A stretch of DNA of 64,000 nucleotides from an uncultured Prevotellaceae bacterium (GTDB taxonomy: Bacteria; Bacteroidota; Bacteroidia; Bacteroidales; Muribaculaceae), in NCBI GenBank assembly GCA_900316835.1, contig ONEL01000012.1, positions 1 through 64,000 of the forward strand, in the 5' to 3' direction. Positions 18,303 through 27,426 of the stretch are shown piece after piece. Numbering within the stretch: position 1 is the stretch's first letter; the number at the start of each line of letters is the position of its first letter. The position numbers and the translations under genes were made by a program. Below the pieces are notes generated by a model. That model had not been told where the DNA came from. It searched no databases and saw only the letters and a program-made list of their open reading frames with translations.

Positions 18303-19103
18303 ATGCGAAAAAAAATCATCATCGTGACAATGGCTACACTAGCAGTCCTTGCTGTCGCATTTGTAGCTTACATGCGCAACAACGATTGCGTGGTGCCCGA
18401 ACGCACTATAATAGCACATGCCGGTGGGAGTATCGACTCGCTAACCTATTCTAACAGCCGCGAGGCGGTGATGAATGCCATTGCGCAAGGAGTGAAATAT
18501 ATTGAACTCGACATCGTAATCTCGCCCGAGGGAGAGCCACTAGCCTTCCACTCGAGCCCCGACATGATCGACACCCTCTACAGCTGCGACCCGCCTCACA
18601 TGGGCGAGTTTAAGGCAGCGCCACTGCGTGGCAAGAACGGCAAACTCTACACTCCACTCACCTGGCGCGAGATAAATGAGATATTCCTCTCCCACCCCGA
18701 CCTCACCTTCGTCGTCGACAAGACCGACGACCCTGCCATTCTCAAGAAATTCTTCCCACGTCTCAAGAACCGTATGGTGGTGGAGTGCTTCTCGCTTGAG
18801 CGCTACGCCCAAGTCAAGAATGCTGGTTTCAAGCAGGCATTGCTCAGCGAGAACAGCGTGGGGCGCGCCACTATTGTGTGGCAAGGCATCAAGCACATCT
18901 TCTGCCCCAGCGAGCCCAAGGTGGAAATGATAGCAATGTCGCGCGACACCTATGACCATCAGCGCCTTAACCGATGGTTGATAAAAATTTTTAACATCCC
19001 TGTGGCGATGTGGACAGCTGTCGACCTGGAAAATGCCGAGAAAATATTCAACAATGCCCCGCAAGTGAGAATGATTTATACCAACGAACTTTCCCCGCAA
19101 TAA
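18303..19103 (+). CDS. Membrane-anchored GDPD-like phosphodiesterase family protein
   Basis: About 266 residues from the ATG at 18303; an in-frame TTG 30 bases earlier is possible but less likely. A single N-terminal membrane segment (about 4-23) precedes a glycerophosphodiester-phosphodiesterase-like domain. Recognisable family positions are His39 (IIAHAGG), Asn51 (YSNSREA), Glu68 and Asp70 (YIELDI) and His83 (LAFHSS). The usual HRG and HD motifs read HAG and HS here, so activity on glycerophosphodiesters is uncertain. It follows a palindromic element and precedes a MITE-like repeat, and is not obviously in an operon. Confidence 0.75.
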   Translation: MRKKIIIVTMATLAVLAVAFVAYMRNNDCVVPERTIIAHAGGSIDSLTYSNSREAVMNAIAQGVKYIELDIVISPEGEPLAFHSSPDMIDTLYSCDPPHMGEFKAAPLRGKNGKLYTPLTWREINEIFLSHPDLTFVVDKTDDPAILKKFFPRLKNRMVVECFSLERYAQVKNAGFKQALLSENSVGRATIVWQGIKHIFCPSEPKVEMIAMSRDTYDHQRLNRWLIKIFNIPVAMWTAVDLENAEKIFNNAPQVRMIYTNELSPQ

Positions 19104-19136
19104 CAACCTAAATTTCTACAACTCTTAAAAAATACC

Positions 19137-19419
19137 GTGAGTTCGATGAAAAATGCGATTAAGCGAGACAAAGTTTTAGCTTGCTAAAAACGTTGCGAGC
19201 GTGAGCATTTTATCCAATTTATCGTTTGAAAATCATTGCGTTAGCAGCTGAGGGTGTCAAAATGTGATAAAAGACGCAGCTCCCCCTCTAAGATAGAGGG
19301 GGCAGGGGGGAGTATGTCACATCATTTGATAGTTATCATACTCCTCAGTCGCTCCGCGACAGCTCCTCTATCTTAGAGGAGCAGCCTGATATACAGCTAT
19401 TTATTTTCATCGAATTCAC
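19137..19419. mobile_element. MITE-like dispersed repeat with terminal inverted repeats
   Basis: GTGAGTTCGATGAAAA at 19137-19152 and TTTTCATCGAATTCAC at 19404-19419 are inverted terminal repeats (15 of 16 match). Inside are two opposed copies of a CTCC/CCTCTAAGATAGAGG hairpin module. The right part (19338-19419) is the inverted copy of 58922-59005, and part of the left half recurs at 39398-39443. It has no coding capacity and fills the gap 19104-19490 together with a terminator. Confidence 0.7.
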
Positions 19420-19427
19420 TTTAAAAT

Positions 19428-19463
19428 AAGGTGGACTCCACATGTGCAGGAGTCCACCTTTTG
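19428..19463. terminator. Bidirectional terminator between convergent genes
   Basis: Arms AAGGTGGACTCC (19428-19439) and GGAGTCCACCTT (19449-19460) form a perfect 12-bp stem with T-rich flanks on both sides. It lies between the convergent GDPD-like and E-set protein genes. Confidence 0.75.
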
Positions 19464-19490
19464 TTATGAGCGTGAGATGATAGTCAATAA

Positions 19491-21749
19491 TTATTTAACC
19501 ATCACCTTCTTGCCATTGTGGATGTAGATGCCAGGAGCCACGGGCTTATTCTCGAAGCGAACGCCCTGCAGGTTATACCATGCATTGTCGCTCTTGATAT
19601 CACGACCCACTGTTTCGATGCCAGTGCTAGAGTTCTTAACAATCTTCATTACCAGTGGTTCGCTAATAGCCTTGAGACCGGTAGTGACTGGTTTCTCATA
19701 GATTTGAACAGTGTATTTTCCAGCCTCTTCAGGACGGAAGTTCGCACCATTGGTGAGTGTGATGTCGACACCCAGCATGTCGCTGTTGAGCAGGAAGAAA
19801 CCTACGTTGTTCTCGTCGGCACCACCAAACCACTTAGTTGTGCCATCCTCATTGAAGGTAATAACCTTGAACTCACCAGCCTGGCCAGCCTCGAGAGTGA
19901 GAGTAGCCTCATAAACTCCAGCCTCTTTCTCATCAAGTGCTATGCGACCACCTTCGGCTGTCTGGTTCCAGTCGTTGAAGTAGCCCACTGCATAGAACTC
20001 GCTGTACTCAGGCACGATTTCCTCGATGAGAGTAAGCTCACCGGTAACGTTGTTGTTATTCTGTGGGTCGAAGTAAACGGTGAGGGTGTACTTGCCGGCC
20101 TTCTCGGCTGTGAGAACTACATTAGGAACACCACCTTCCAGGCCATAAGAAATATCCCAAGAGTGATCTTGAACTACCTTGAACTCAACATTATCGCCGG
20201 CATTGAGAGTAGCCTCAGGGCTAGTCCACTCATATTTACCGGTCTCAGCGTTGAGAGTCATATCGTTAGCCTCAATAGTGGGAGTCCAAACAGTACCAAA
20301 GAATCCGGCGGGAGAACCAGCCACAGTGTAGGTGTGAGTGGGTGCCGCATCTACATGCTGAACCAGAAGAGCCTTCTTAGCTGGAACAATAGTAACATTC
20401 TCCTCGGTTGGAACAGAATATATACCAACCTTAGCGCCACTCATAATAAGGTTGCCAGCATAGTCGAAATTCATCTGAAGAATACGGCCATTGCTCATTG
20501 CAATTCCTGAGGCAGGAGTAAATTGATCAACATAAGACAATGAAGGAACTCCATCGGTCCATGTAACGTCATAGAAACTGATTTTTGTGTTCCCATCACT
20601 GATTACCAAGCGGTTTCCGTCGGGTGTAATGGCAAAACCTGCACCTTGAGAACCATTCAAAATATCAGCCTGATTACCAGAATTGTAAACAACCTCACTA
20701 GATTCATTGATATAAATTAATGATGGCACAGCAGTAGTGTTTTGATTTAGTGCACGAATTTGACCAACCCAAATGCCACCGTGAGCGTTATCAACAACAA
20801 TATTACCATTAGTGTTAGCTTGTAGCGCACCCACAGCGTAAGTCACATCGGGAGCCTTGTTCCAAGTTGTTGCAATAGTGCCATCTTCATTACCAATGTT
20901 ATAAACGCTCACGTTATTGCCACTTCCATTAAGAATTATGTCCTCATTATATACATAGAGCTTAGTATTTGCTCCAGCACCACCTATAGCAACACCTGGA
21001 GAAGATCCACCCACAGCCTCACCATCGGCATTAGTAATCAGACCGTCGCTATTGCGATCGAGGAATGTGCCGTCAGGATTAGCGAAAAATGCCTTGAATC
21101 CTGCATCAGGTTCAGCGGGATTGAAAATATAGACTCCCGAAGGATCATCACCCCAGTCTGGCATGTACACCTTACCCTCTGGGTCAATACCAATACGGAA
21201 GTTGCTACGGAAAGTCTTACCATCGTTACGGGCATTAATCACTGTCTCGTTAACCTTAGTGTAGTCGGGATTGTAAATCCAGAGGCCGTTATTAGCGTCG
21301 GCTGTATTTGGACGATGTCCCACGTAGATGCGTCCAAAGAAGTCGCTCTCGGGATTGTTATCAACAGTATTGAACGAATAGGTGTAGTTGAAATCATCCA
21401 AGTTGTTGATAAGAGTGAACTCGGTGATGGGTTTACCCACAAGTTTCACTGCCCAGTTCAAATCCTGCCCATTTAAGCCAGGAAGTTCAGAGCATGGAAT
21501 TACAAACTCATTGTTACCTTCCACCACACCAGTAAGGTCATAAGTGCCAACTTGTTCACCAGATGCTGCGTCATAGAAAATGAGCTGAGCGCTCTCGGCA
21601 GCGCTATTAGAATAGAACTTAAATGTGGCATTGTTGTCAACAACACTAGAGGTTAGTCCACTAGGAAGAATTCCTTTGACTACCTCAGTCTCTTGTGCCA
21701 TCATTGTAAATGAGGCACACAATGCTAAAAATAGTAAGATTTTTTTCAT
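19491..21749 (-). CDS. Secreted multi-domain protein with E-set/CBM-like modules (paralogue)
   Basis: A 752-residue exported protein (signal peptide MKKILLFLALCASFTMMAQ). Residues ~30-110 form a beta domain, and ~120-460 look like a propeller (GRIYVGHRPN, GIDPEGKVYMPDWGDD). An X25/E-set-like module at about 470-580 has HTYTVAGSPAGFFG and VEFKVVQDHSWDISYG. A SusE/F-like module at about 585-690 has YAVGYFNDWNQTAEGG and WFGGADENNVGFFLLN. The C-terminal tail WYNLQGVRFENKP...GIYIHNGKKVMVK is a T9SS-like sorting tail. The last ~280 residues are clearly paralogous to 12743-14560. A well-formed promoter lies 109 bases upstream. Glycan binding is inferred from fold resemblance only. Confidence 0.8.
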   Translation of the reverse strand: MKKILLFLALCASFTMMAQETEVVKGILPSGLTSSVVDNNATFKFYSNSAAESAQLIFYDAASGEQVGTYDLTGVVEGNNEFVIPCSELPGLNGQDLNWAVKLVGKPITEFTLINNLDDFNYTYSFNTVDNNPESDFFGRIYVGHRPNTADANNGLWIYNPDYTKVNETVINARNDGKTFRSNFRIGIDPEGKVYMPDWGDDPSGVYIFNPAEPDAGFKAFFANPDGTFLDRNSDGLITNADGEAVGGSSPGVAIGGAGANTKLYVYNEDIILNGSGNNVSVYNIGNEDGTIATTWNKAPDVTYAVGALQANTNGNIVVDNAHGGIWVGQIRALNQNTTAVPSLIYINESSEVVYNSGNQADILNGSQGAGFAITPDGNRLVISDGNTKISFYDVTWTDGVPSLSYVDQFTPASGIAMSNGRILQMNFDYAGNLIMSGAKVGIYSVPTEENVTIVPAKKALLVQHVDAAPTHTYTVAGSPAGFFGTVWTPTIEANDMTLNAETGKYEWTSPEATLNAGDNVEFKVVQDHSWDISYGLEGGVPNVVLTAEKAGKYTLTVYFDPQNNNNVTGELTLIEEIVPEYSEFYAVGYFNDWNQTAEGGRIALDEKEAGVYEATLTLEAGQAGEFKVITFNEDGTTKWFGGADENNVGFFLLNSDMLGVDITLTNGANFRPEEAGKYTVQIYEKPVTTGLKAISEPLVMKIVKNSSTGIETVGRDIKSDNAWYNLQGVRFENKPVAPGIYIHNGKKVMVK

Positions 21750-21857
21750 TGCATTAAGTTTAGATTAAAAAAATATATGGTTAGTTATCGCATTAGACTT
21801 GGCATCATTAAACACGCTGTGGTTTCAATTTATAACACAAACCCACATGTGTGGCAA

Positions 21858-21888
21858 CAAAATTACACAATAATTAATAATTAACAAA
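21858..21888 (-). promoter_or_regulatory. Bacteroidetes-type promoter
   Basis: On the minus strand: -33 TTTG (21885-21888), a 19-base spacer, then -7 TAATTTTG (21858-21865), a full consensus match about 110 bases upstream of the E-set protein start. The rest of the 353-base gap 21750-22102 holds AT-rich leader sequence and, near 21960-22100, a GC-richer segment with no gene that I can support. Confidence 0.65.
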
Positions 21889-22102
21889 GAAATTTACATA
21901 AAAAAACACACAAAATCAACTAGTAACCTCAATTAGGAGACTAACTGATTTGTATTCTACGCCGGTGACGCATGACCAACCACTGGCTAAATGCGTTGAA
22001 GATGCCAGGCGGGGCAAAGCTACATTCTATTATTTTAATCCACAAATTAGTTGAATTTGTGTGCCTACACCTCCCTTATCGGTCAGATTAGTAAAGGGGA
22101 TT

Positions 22103-22837
22103 TTAAAATCCTTTTATTTGAGGATAATAGGGGTCGCGAGAGATGCGGTCGACGAAGTCCCAGAAGAACTCGTTGATGAGGTAAAACTCGTTTTGATCTT
22201 GCATCATCTCGAACCGACGTTTCATGTCGGGATAAAAATCAAGCAGATAGAGCAGGTAAGTCTTGTCGACGAGAAACACAGTCTTGTTCTCAAGGTCCAC
22301 AACGAAGTGAGCCACATCGGCAATCCCGCCACCATACTCCAGCACGCTACTACGCCCCACACCAGCATAAGTATCGAGTCCCTCAAAGCTGTCGATCTCG
22401 GTGTAGAGATAAGAAATATCGGTGGGAATGAACTGGAAGAAGATTATCTTGTCATTGAAATATAGTGGCAGGTAATCTTCGAGGAAGCGATTGTAAGCAC
22501 CATCAAGGCTATCGCGCAGGAAACGGGCATTTACAAACCACACCGTGTCGCCAATGGCTACCACAGGGCTAGTCTTCTCTATCATCTTTTTGAGCTGCTT
22601 GTTACTCTTCTCGGTGGGCTTGAACTTGTAGTGAAAAGGAGAGTATATATCAACGTTGGGGTTGACCGCCACCGTGTCGGGGCCTGTGTAATAAAGTGAG
22701 CGCCACGAGTTGTAAACCATGAGCGAGTCGCTACCCTGGTTGTGATTGCGATCGGTAAAATATTGCCCCCATGCCATAGTGGTAGATGAGAATGCAAGCA
22801 GGGCAAGCATCATTATTAATCTATAAGCTTTCATCAT
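22103..22837 (-). CDS. Unrecognised secreted protein
   Basis: A 244-residue protein with a clear signal peptide (MMKAYRLIMMLALLAFSSTTMAWG) and no lipobox. The mature part is rich in Tyr, Phe and Asp and contains no motif I recognise. It lies between tRNA-Arg and the secreted E-set protein, on the same strand as the latter. No function can be assigned; export is well supported. Confidence 0.75.
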   Translation of the reverse strand: MMKAYRLIMMLALLAFSSTTMAWGQYFTDRNHNQGSDSLMVYNSWRSLYYTGPDTVAVNPNVDIYSPFHYKFKPTEKSNKQLKKMIEKTSPVVAIGDTVWFVNARFLRDSLDGAYNRFLEDYLPLYFNDKIIFFQFIPTDISYLYTEIDSFEGLDTYAGVGRSSVLEYGGGIADVAHFVVDLENKTVFLVDKTYLLYLLDFYPDMKRRFEMMQDQNEFYLINEFFWDFVDRISRDPYYPQIKGF

Positions 22838-22880
22838 GTTTTAGTATTAGTTCGCATTAACCATAGCTTGTGATGGTGTT

Positions 22881-22931
22881 ACAAAAAGCGAGAGAACCAA
22901 GCGCTATAAAGTGTAGCCCATTGGTTCTCTC
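22881..22931 (-). terminator. Terminator downstream of tRNA-Arg
   Basis: Arms GAGAGAACCAA (22890-22900) and TTGGTTCTCTC (22921-22931) form a perfect 11-bp stem. On the minus strand it is followed by GCTTTTTG, directly after the tRNA 3' end. Confidence 0.78.
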
Positions 22932-22940
22932 TTGGTTTTG

Positions 22941-23014
22941 TGACTCCTGCAGGATTCAAACCTGCAACCTTCTGATCCGTAGTCAGATGCTCTATTCAGT
23001 TGAGCTAAGGAGCC
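22941..23014 (-). tRNA. tRNA-Arg (anticodon ACG)
   Basis: The 74-base minus-strand sequence folds as a cloverleaf. The acceptor arm GGCTCCT pairs with AGGAGTC (one G-U), and the anticodon stem TCTGA/TCAGA encloses the loop CTACGGA with anticodon ACG. The T-arm carries GGTTTGAATCC-type sequence and the discriminator is A. CCA is not encoded. ACG is normally edited to ICG to read CGU, CGC and CGA codons. Confidence 0.96.
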
Positions 23015-23141
23015 ATCATTTTCGTTTTGCGGTTGCAAAGTTAGGCATTTTTTTTGAACCAGCAACAATTTTTGGTCACTTTTTTTCAAAAAAAATTCAT
23101 TTTTTTATTCTCATTTTTGCATCCCGCTAGTTTACTGATAG

Positions 23142-23345
23142 TTAGAGCAACCAAGTGGCAACAGCCCAAACCACAAAAATTGCGAGAGCGATGAGAGTTG
23201 GAATTGCCAGAGTTTTATAATTGACGATATAGTAAGTGGGCTTGGGTGCGTCAATTTTCTCGGGCTTATGCTCATCCACAGCCAGCTTGTGCTCATCGAT
23301 AGGCTCTACCGCCTGCTCTACCTCGTTATATAAATTAGCTTTCAT
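23142..23345 (-). CDS. Small single-pass membrane protein, unrecognised
   Basis: A 67-residue protein with a charged N-terminal two-thirds (repeated DEHKP-like motifs) and one hydrophobic C-terminal segment (about 48-66, LAIPTLIALAIFVVWAVATW), so it is probably tail-anchored in the inner membrane. It is transcribed away from the cstA gene and upstream of tRNA-Arg on the same strand. Function unknown. Confidence 0.65.
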   Translation of the reverse strand: MKANLYNEVEQAVEPIDEHKLAVDEHKPEKIDAPKPTYYIVNYKTLAIPTLIALAIFVVWAVATWLL

Positions 23346-23436
23346 ATCTACAATTTAATTATAATATTATGGCGCAAATTTACATAGTTTTTTTCGATTA
23401 TCACACTCTTTATAGTAAAAAATAAATTCTTTTTGC

Positions 23437-23444
23437 TACTTTTG
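23437..23444 (+). promoter_or_regulatory. Candidate -7 element for the CstA-family gene
   Basis: TACTTTTG matches TAnnTTTG 29 bases before the ATG. No clear -33 TTG stands at the standard spacing. Confidence 0.4.
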
Positions 23445-23472
23445 CATTTCCCAAATCCAACTAAAACACACT

Positions 23473-24903
23473 ATGATTTCCTTTTTACTTAGTTTTGTTG
23501 CCCTAATTTTGGGCTATTTGATATATGGTAGAGTAATAGAGCGCATCTTCGGTCCCGACGACCGCAAGACCCCTGCCGTTGCACACCCCGACGGTGTAGA
23601 CTACATCGCCATGCCCACGTGGAAGGTGTTTATGATTCAGTTCCTGAACATCGCCGGCACAGGCCCCATCTTTGGAGCCATCATGGGAGCGTGGTTTGGA
23701 CCTGCCAGTTTCCTGTGGATAGTGCTAGGCTGCATCTTTGCCGGCTCAGTACACGACTACCTGAGCGGCATGATGTCGATACGCCACAATGGTGCCGGTC
23801 TGCCCGAGCTGGTGGGCAAGTACATGGGCAATACCATACGCATTATCATGCTTGCTTTCTCGATACTGCTACTCTTGATGGTGGGCGCGGTGTTTGTGTA
23901 TAGCCCTGCCTCGATACTTGCAGGCTTAGGCGGCAACGAGATCATGTGGTTTGTGGTGATTTTCATCTACTACATCATTGCAACTCTGCTACCCATCGAC
24001 AAGATTATAGGCAAGATCTACCCCTTGTTTGCCATCGCATTGATATTTATGGCCATAGGCCTCTTTGTGGTCCTGATCATCAAAATGCCAACCATTCCCG
24101 AAGTGTGGCACATAGGCAACATGGACACATGGATAACAGCTCAAACTCATAATGGCAACGACCTGCTGGGAATAGAAGAATACCTCACTGCCAACTCCAT
24201 CTTCCCCGCCATGTTCATCACCATAGCCTGTGGTGCTATCAGTGGATTTCACGCCACGCAAAGCCCGCTCATGGCTCGCTGCATCAAGAGCGAGAAACTG
24301 GGACGACCCATATTCTACGGCTCAATGATTACCGAGGGTTTGGTGGCACTGGTATGGGCTGCCGTGTCGTCGTGGTTCTTCTACAGCGGCGGCTGGCGCG
24401 AAGTGCTGCCACAAGATGCTGTCAACGAGTTCTTGGCACAGGTTGGCAATCCCGACGGCAAGTCACTCATACAATATTTCAATGCACCCGCTGTTGTCAA
24501 GCTCGTGTGCAGCAGTTGGCTCGGCGTGGCGGGAGGCATCCTGGCGATGCTCGGTGTGGTGGCTGCCCCCATCACCAGTGGCGACACCGCCTTGCGCAGT
24601 GCACGACTGATAATCGCCGACTTCCTAAAGTTTGACCAAAAGCCCATGACAAAGCGCTTGATGATTGCCGTGCCCTTGTTTGCGGCAGTGCTACTTTTAC
24701 TCATTTGGCAGCTCGCCAGCCCCAACGGCTTCAACACGCTGTGGCAATACTTTGGGTGGGCCAACCAGACCCTCTCGGTGTTCACCCTGTGGACCATCAC
24801 CATCTTCCTTTACAAGTACAAGAAATGCTACTGGGTGACCCTCATCCCCGCCATCTTCATGACAGTGGTGAGCGTGACGTTTATCCTGCAACAGATTTTT
24901 TAA
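23473..24903 (+). CDS. CstA-family carbon-starvation transporter
   Basis: A 476-residue polytopic inner-membrane protein. Family hallmarks are YGRVIERIFGPDD near the N-terminus, VDYIAMPTWKVFMIQFLNIAGTGPIFGAI around residues 36-66, GSVHDYLSGMMSIRHNGAGLPELVG, FHATQSPLMARC and the late GDTALRSARLIIAD motif. It is shorter than the E. coli CstA and BtsT proteins (about 700 residues), as is common in Bacteroidetes. Family knowledge: these proteins import peptides or pyruvate by ion symport. It is a single-gene unit. Confidence 0.92.
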   Translation: MISFLLSFVALILGYLIYGRVIERIFGPDDRKTPAVAHPDGVDYIAMPTWKVFMIQFLNIAGTGPIFGAIMGAWFGPASFLWIVLGCIFAGSVHDYLSGMMSIRHNGAGLPELVGKYMGNTIRIIMLAFSILLLLMVGAVFVYSPASILAGLGGNEIMWFVVIFIYYIIATLLPIDKIIGKIYPLFAIALIFMAIGLFVVLIIKMPTIPEVWHIGNMDTWITAQTHNGNDLLGIEEYLTANSIFPAMFITIACGAISGFHATQSPLMARCIKSEKLGRPIFYGSMITEGLVALVWAAVSSWFFYSGGWREVLPQDAVNEFLAQVGNPDGKSLIQYFNAPAVVKLVCSSWLGVAGGILAMLGVVAAPITSGDTALRSARLIIADFLKFDQKPMTKRLMIAVPLFAAVLLLLIWQLASPNGFNTLWQYFGWANQTLSVFTLWTITIFLYKYKKCYWVTLIPAIFMTVVSVTFILQQIF

Positions 24904-24945
24904 CCCTGGTCGGTCGTTATGATTGGGGTTAATATATAACGGTTT

Positions 24946-27207
24946 TTACAAATATCTTGCCGTAATCGATAGAGAACTGTTGAGCATTCCCATTGGAGTA
25001 CCTTGATAGATTATGGTTCCACCTTCTTCGCCAGCGCCGGGACCTAGTTCAATCACATGGTCGGCGGCCTTGATGACACTGGTGTTGTGCTCAACAACAT
25101 AGACTGTATTTCCCTCATCAACCATCTTGTTGAACAAGGTGATGAGATGGTGCACATCCTTGAGGTGGAGGCCGTCGGTGGGTTCGTCGATGATAAAAAT
25201 GCCACGTTGCCCACCCTCGCCCACTGGCGAAGTGTAAGACTGCAAGTAGGAAGCAATCTTCATGCGCTGCAGCTCGCCACCCGAGAGTGTGCTGAGCGCC
25301 TGGTTCAAGTGCAGATAGTCAAGTCCCACCACCATGAGAGGACGCAATTTTTCCTCAATAGATGTCCCTGCAAAAAACTCACTCGCTCGCCGCACGCTAA
25401 GGTCCATTACCTGGGCAATGTTCATGCCATTGAGGGTGTATTGCAGCGCCTCCTTAGAGTAGCGCAGTCCTCCACATGCCTCGCAGGTGGTCTCGATGTT
25501 GTCCATAAATGCCATCTCGGCAATCACCACCCCCTTGCCGCCACACACCGGACAGCCACCCTTTCCATTGAAGGTGAAATATTGCTCCCGCATCTTGTGA
25601 GCGCGAGCAAAACGCTTGCGAATGTCGGGCGCAACGTCCATGTAGGTGGCAGGAGTTGAACGCAGGCTAGCACCTATGTTTTTTTGACTAACATAAACAA
25701 TACCCTCTTTCTCGCGCCTGAAACATTCCATGAGCGAACTCTTTCCCGACCCTGCAACACCAGCCACCACGGCAAAGACTCCCAGTGGCAAGTCAATGTT
25801 CACGTTCTTTAGATTGTGAAGCGAGGCATTGCGCAGGGCAAAAGTAGCGGTAGCTACACGTGGCGCCTGGTTAAAGCCACTTTTCATGCTCATCATCTCG
25901 CCAGTGCTTGTGCCACTGCGCAAGAGTTGGTCATAAGTGCCTTGAAACACAATTTGCCCTCCCCTACTGCCTGGTCCCGGCCCTAAATCCACAATGTGGT
26001 CGGCAATGGCAATCATCTCGCGGTGATGTTCCACAAGCAGAACAGTGTTGCCGGCGTCACGCAGGCGACGCACCGAGTGTTTCATCTTCTCAATGTCGTG
26101 GTCGTGGAGGCCCGTGCTGGGCTCGTCGAGGATATATAGCACGTCGGCAAGCGACGAGTTAATATATTTTGCGATCTTGCATCGTTGCGCTTCACCACCC
26201 GAGAGTGTGCCCACAGCACGGTCAAGGCTCAGATAGCCCAGTCCTATTTCTTCGAGTGCTGTGAGGCGCGCGCTAATGGCTTGCTTGATGTCGACAGCCA
26301 GTGGCGACGTCAATGACTTAATCCACCGGTTGAGGCGTGTGATTGACATAGCGCAAGCCTGTGCAATGTTAATGCCATCGATTTTGCACGAGAGCACTCG
26401 CGGGCTTAGGCGCGTGCCGCCACAGTCGGGGCATGTGCCCATGTTGAGCATGGGATTGAGCACTGCTGCATGCAGCAAGCCCTCCTCGCTATTGATGATG
26501 CTGCGATACATGCGTGGGATTATGCCTTCATATTTTGCACTCTTGGGCCAGTTGGCAGGCGGATTCTTAAGGCGAATTTGAGGGCTATTAAGGAACAAAT
26601 CCAGTTCTTCAGGGCTGTAGTCCTTGATTTTCTTATCGAGATCGAAGAGCCCGCTGTGGGCATAGCGTATCCATCGCCAGCCACCCTTGCCAAAGGCGAT
26701 GTAATGGATGGTGTCCTCGTCGTTGAGGCTCTTGTCAAAATCTACTAGCTTGTGGATGTCGAGCTCGCGAATCTCGCCTAGCCCCGAGCAACGTGGACAA
26801 CTACCCTCGGGGTGATTGAAGCTGAATGACTCGGCATATCCCACAAAGGGCTGCCCCACCCTTGAGAAGAGCAGTCGCAAGGGAGCGGCGATATCGGTAT
26901 AGGTAGCCACCGTTGAGCGCGAATTTTGCGCCGGCTTCTTCTGGTCAATGACAATGGCGATGGGAAGGTTCTCAATGGCATCGACATGCGGACGACCATA
27001 CTTGGGAAGGTATTGCTGCACAAACGATGGAAACGTGTCATTAAGCTCACGTCGCGACTTAGCAGCTATGGTGTCAAGCACCAGCGAACTCTTTCCCGAG
27101 CCCGAGACACCTGTAAAAACTGTGATTTGATGCTTGGGAATCTCGAGCGACACGCCCTTGAGATTGTTCTCTCTAGCTCCCCTTATTATTATCTTATCGT
27201 GGTTCAT
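24946..27207 (-). CDS. UvrA-like ABC ATPase (short UvrA paralogue)
   Basis: About 753 residues from the ATG at 27207; an upstream in-frame start adds a non-conserved 21-residue lead. Two ABC domains are intact: Walker A GVSGSGKSS, signature TLSGGEAQR and Walker B LDEPSTGLH, then GVAGSGKSS, LSGGELQR and IIDEPTDGLH. Cys-pair zinc modules (CPRCSGLG, CPDCGG, CPVCGG with CEACGG) are present. It is much shorter than canonical UvrA (about 940), so the UvrB-binding region is reduced or missing, as in class II UvrA paralogues linked to damage tolerance or drug resistance. Its exact role is uncertain; DNA binding and ATPase activity are likely. Confidence 0.9.
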   Translation of the reverse strand: MNHDKIIIRGARENNLKGVSLEIPKHQITVFTGVSGSGKSSLVLDTIAAKSRRELNDTFPSFVQQYLPKYGRPHVDAIENLPIAIVIDQKKPAQNSRSTVATYTDIAAPLRLLFSRVGQPFVGYAESFSFNHPEGSCPRCSGLGEIRELDIHKLVDFDKSLNDEDTIHYIAFGKGGWRWIRYAHSGLFDLDKKIKDYSPEELDLFLNSPQIRLKNPPANWPKSAKYEGIIPRMYRSIINSEEGLLHAAVLNPMLNMGTCPDCGGTRLSPRVLSCKIDGINIAQACAMSITRLNRWIKSLTSPLAVDIKQAISARLTALEEIGLGYLSLDRAVGTLSGGEAQRCKIAKYINSSLADVLYILDEPSTGLHDHDIEKMKHSVRRLRDAGNTVLLVEHHREMIAIADHIVDLGPGPGSRGGQIVFQGTYDQLLRSGTSTGEMMSMKSGFNQAPRVATATFALRNASLHNLKNVNIDLPLGVFAVVAGVAGSGKSSLMECFRREKEGIVYVSQKNIGASLRSTPATYMDVAPDIRKRFARAHKMREQYFTFNGKGGCPVCGGKGVVIAEMAFMDNIETTCEACGGLRYSKEALQYTLNGMNIAQVMDLSVRRASEFFAGTSIEEKLRPLMVVGLDYLHLNQALSTLSGGELQRMKIASYLQSYTSPVGEGGQRGIFIIDEPTDGLHLKDVHHLITLFNKMVDEGNTVYVVEHNTSVIKAADHVIELGPGAGEEGGTIIYQGTPMGMLNSSLSITARYL

Positions 27208-27320
27208 AAAACGATTTTTATTTTCTATAAACAATAGAACCAACAAATTTCGCAATTTTATTTTCCACAAACAATAAAATCAACATTTTTTACCCAATTA
27301 TTTCCCTTTATATAAATACC

Positions 27321-27355
27321 AAACCACCCCTCGGCATCGCGTCGAGGGGTGGTTT
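27321..27355 (-). terminator. Terminator hairpin after the giant secreted protein
   Basis: Arms AAACCACCCCTCG (27321-27333) and CGAGGGGTGGTTT (27343-27355) form a perfect 13-bp GC-rich stem 70 bases beyond the stop at 27427. The following T-tract is short. Confidence 0.65.
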
Positions 27356-27426
27356 CTCTATTTGTTACTATATAAATCGATAATCTGAATCTTCGTCAGA
27401 CTGAGATTTCAGCATTATTAGCTCGC

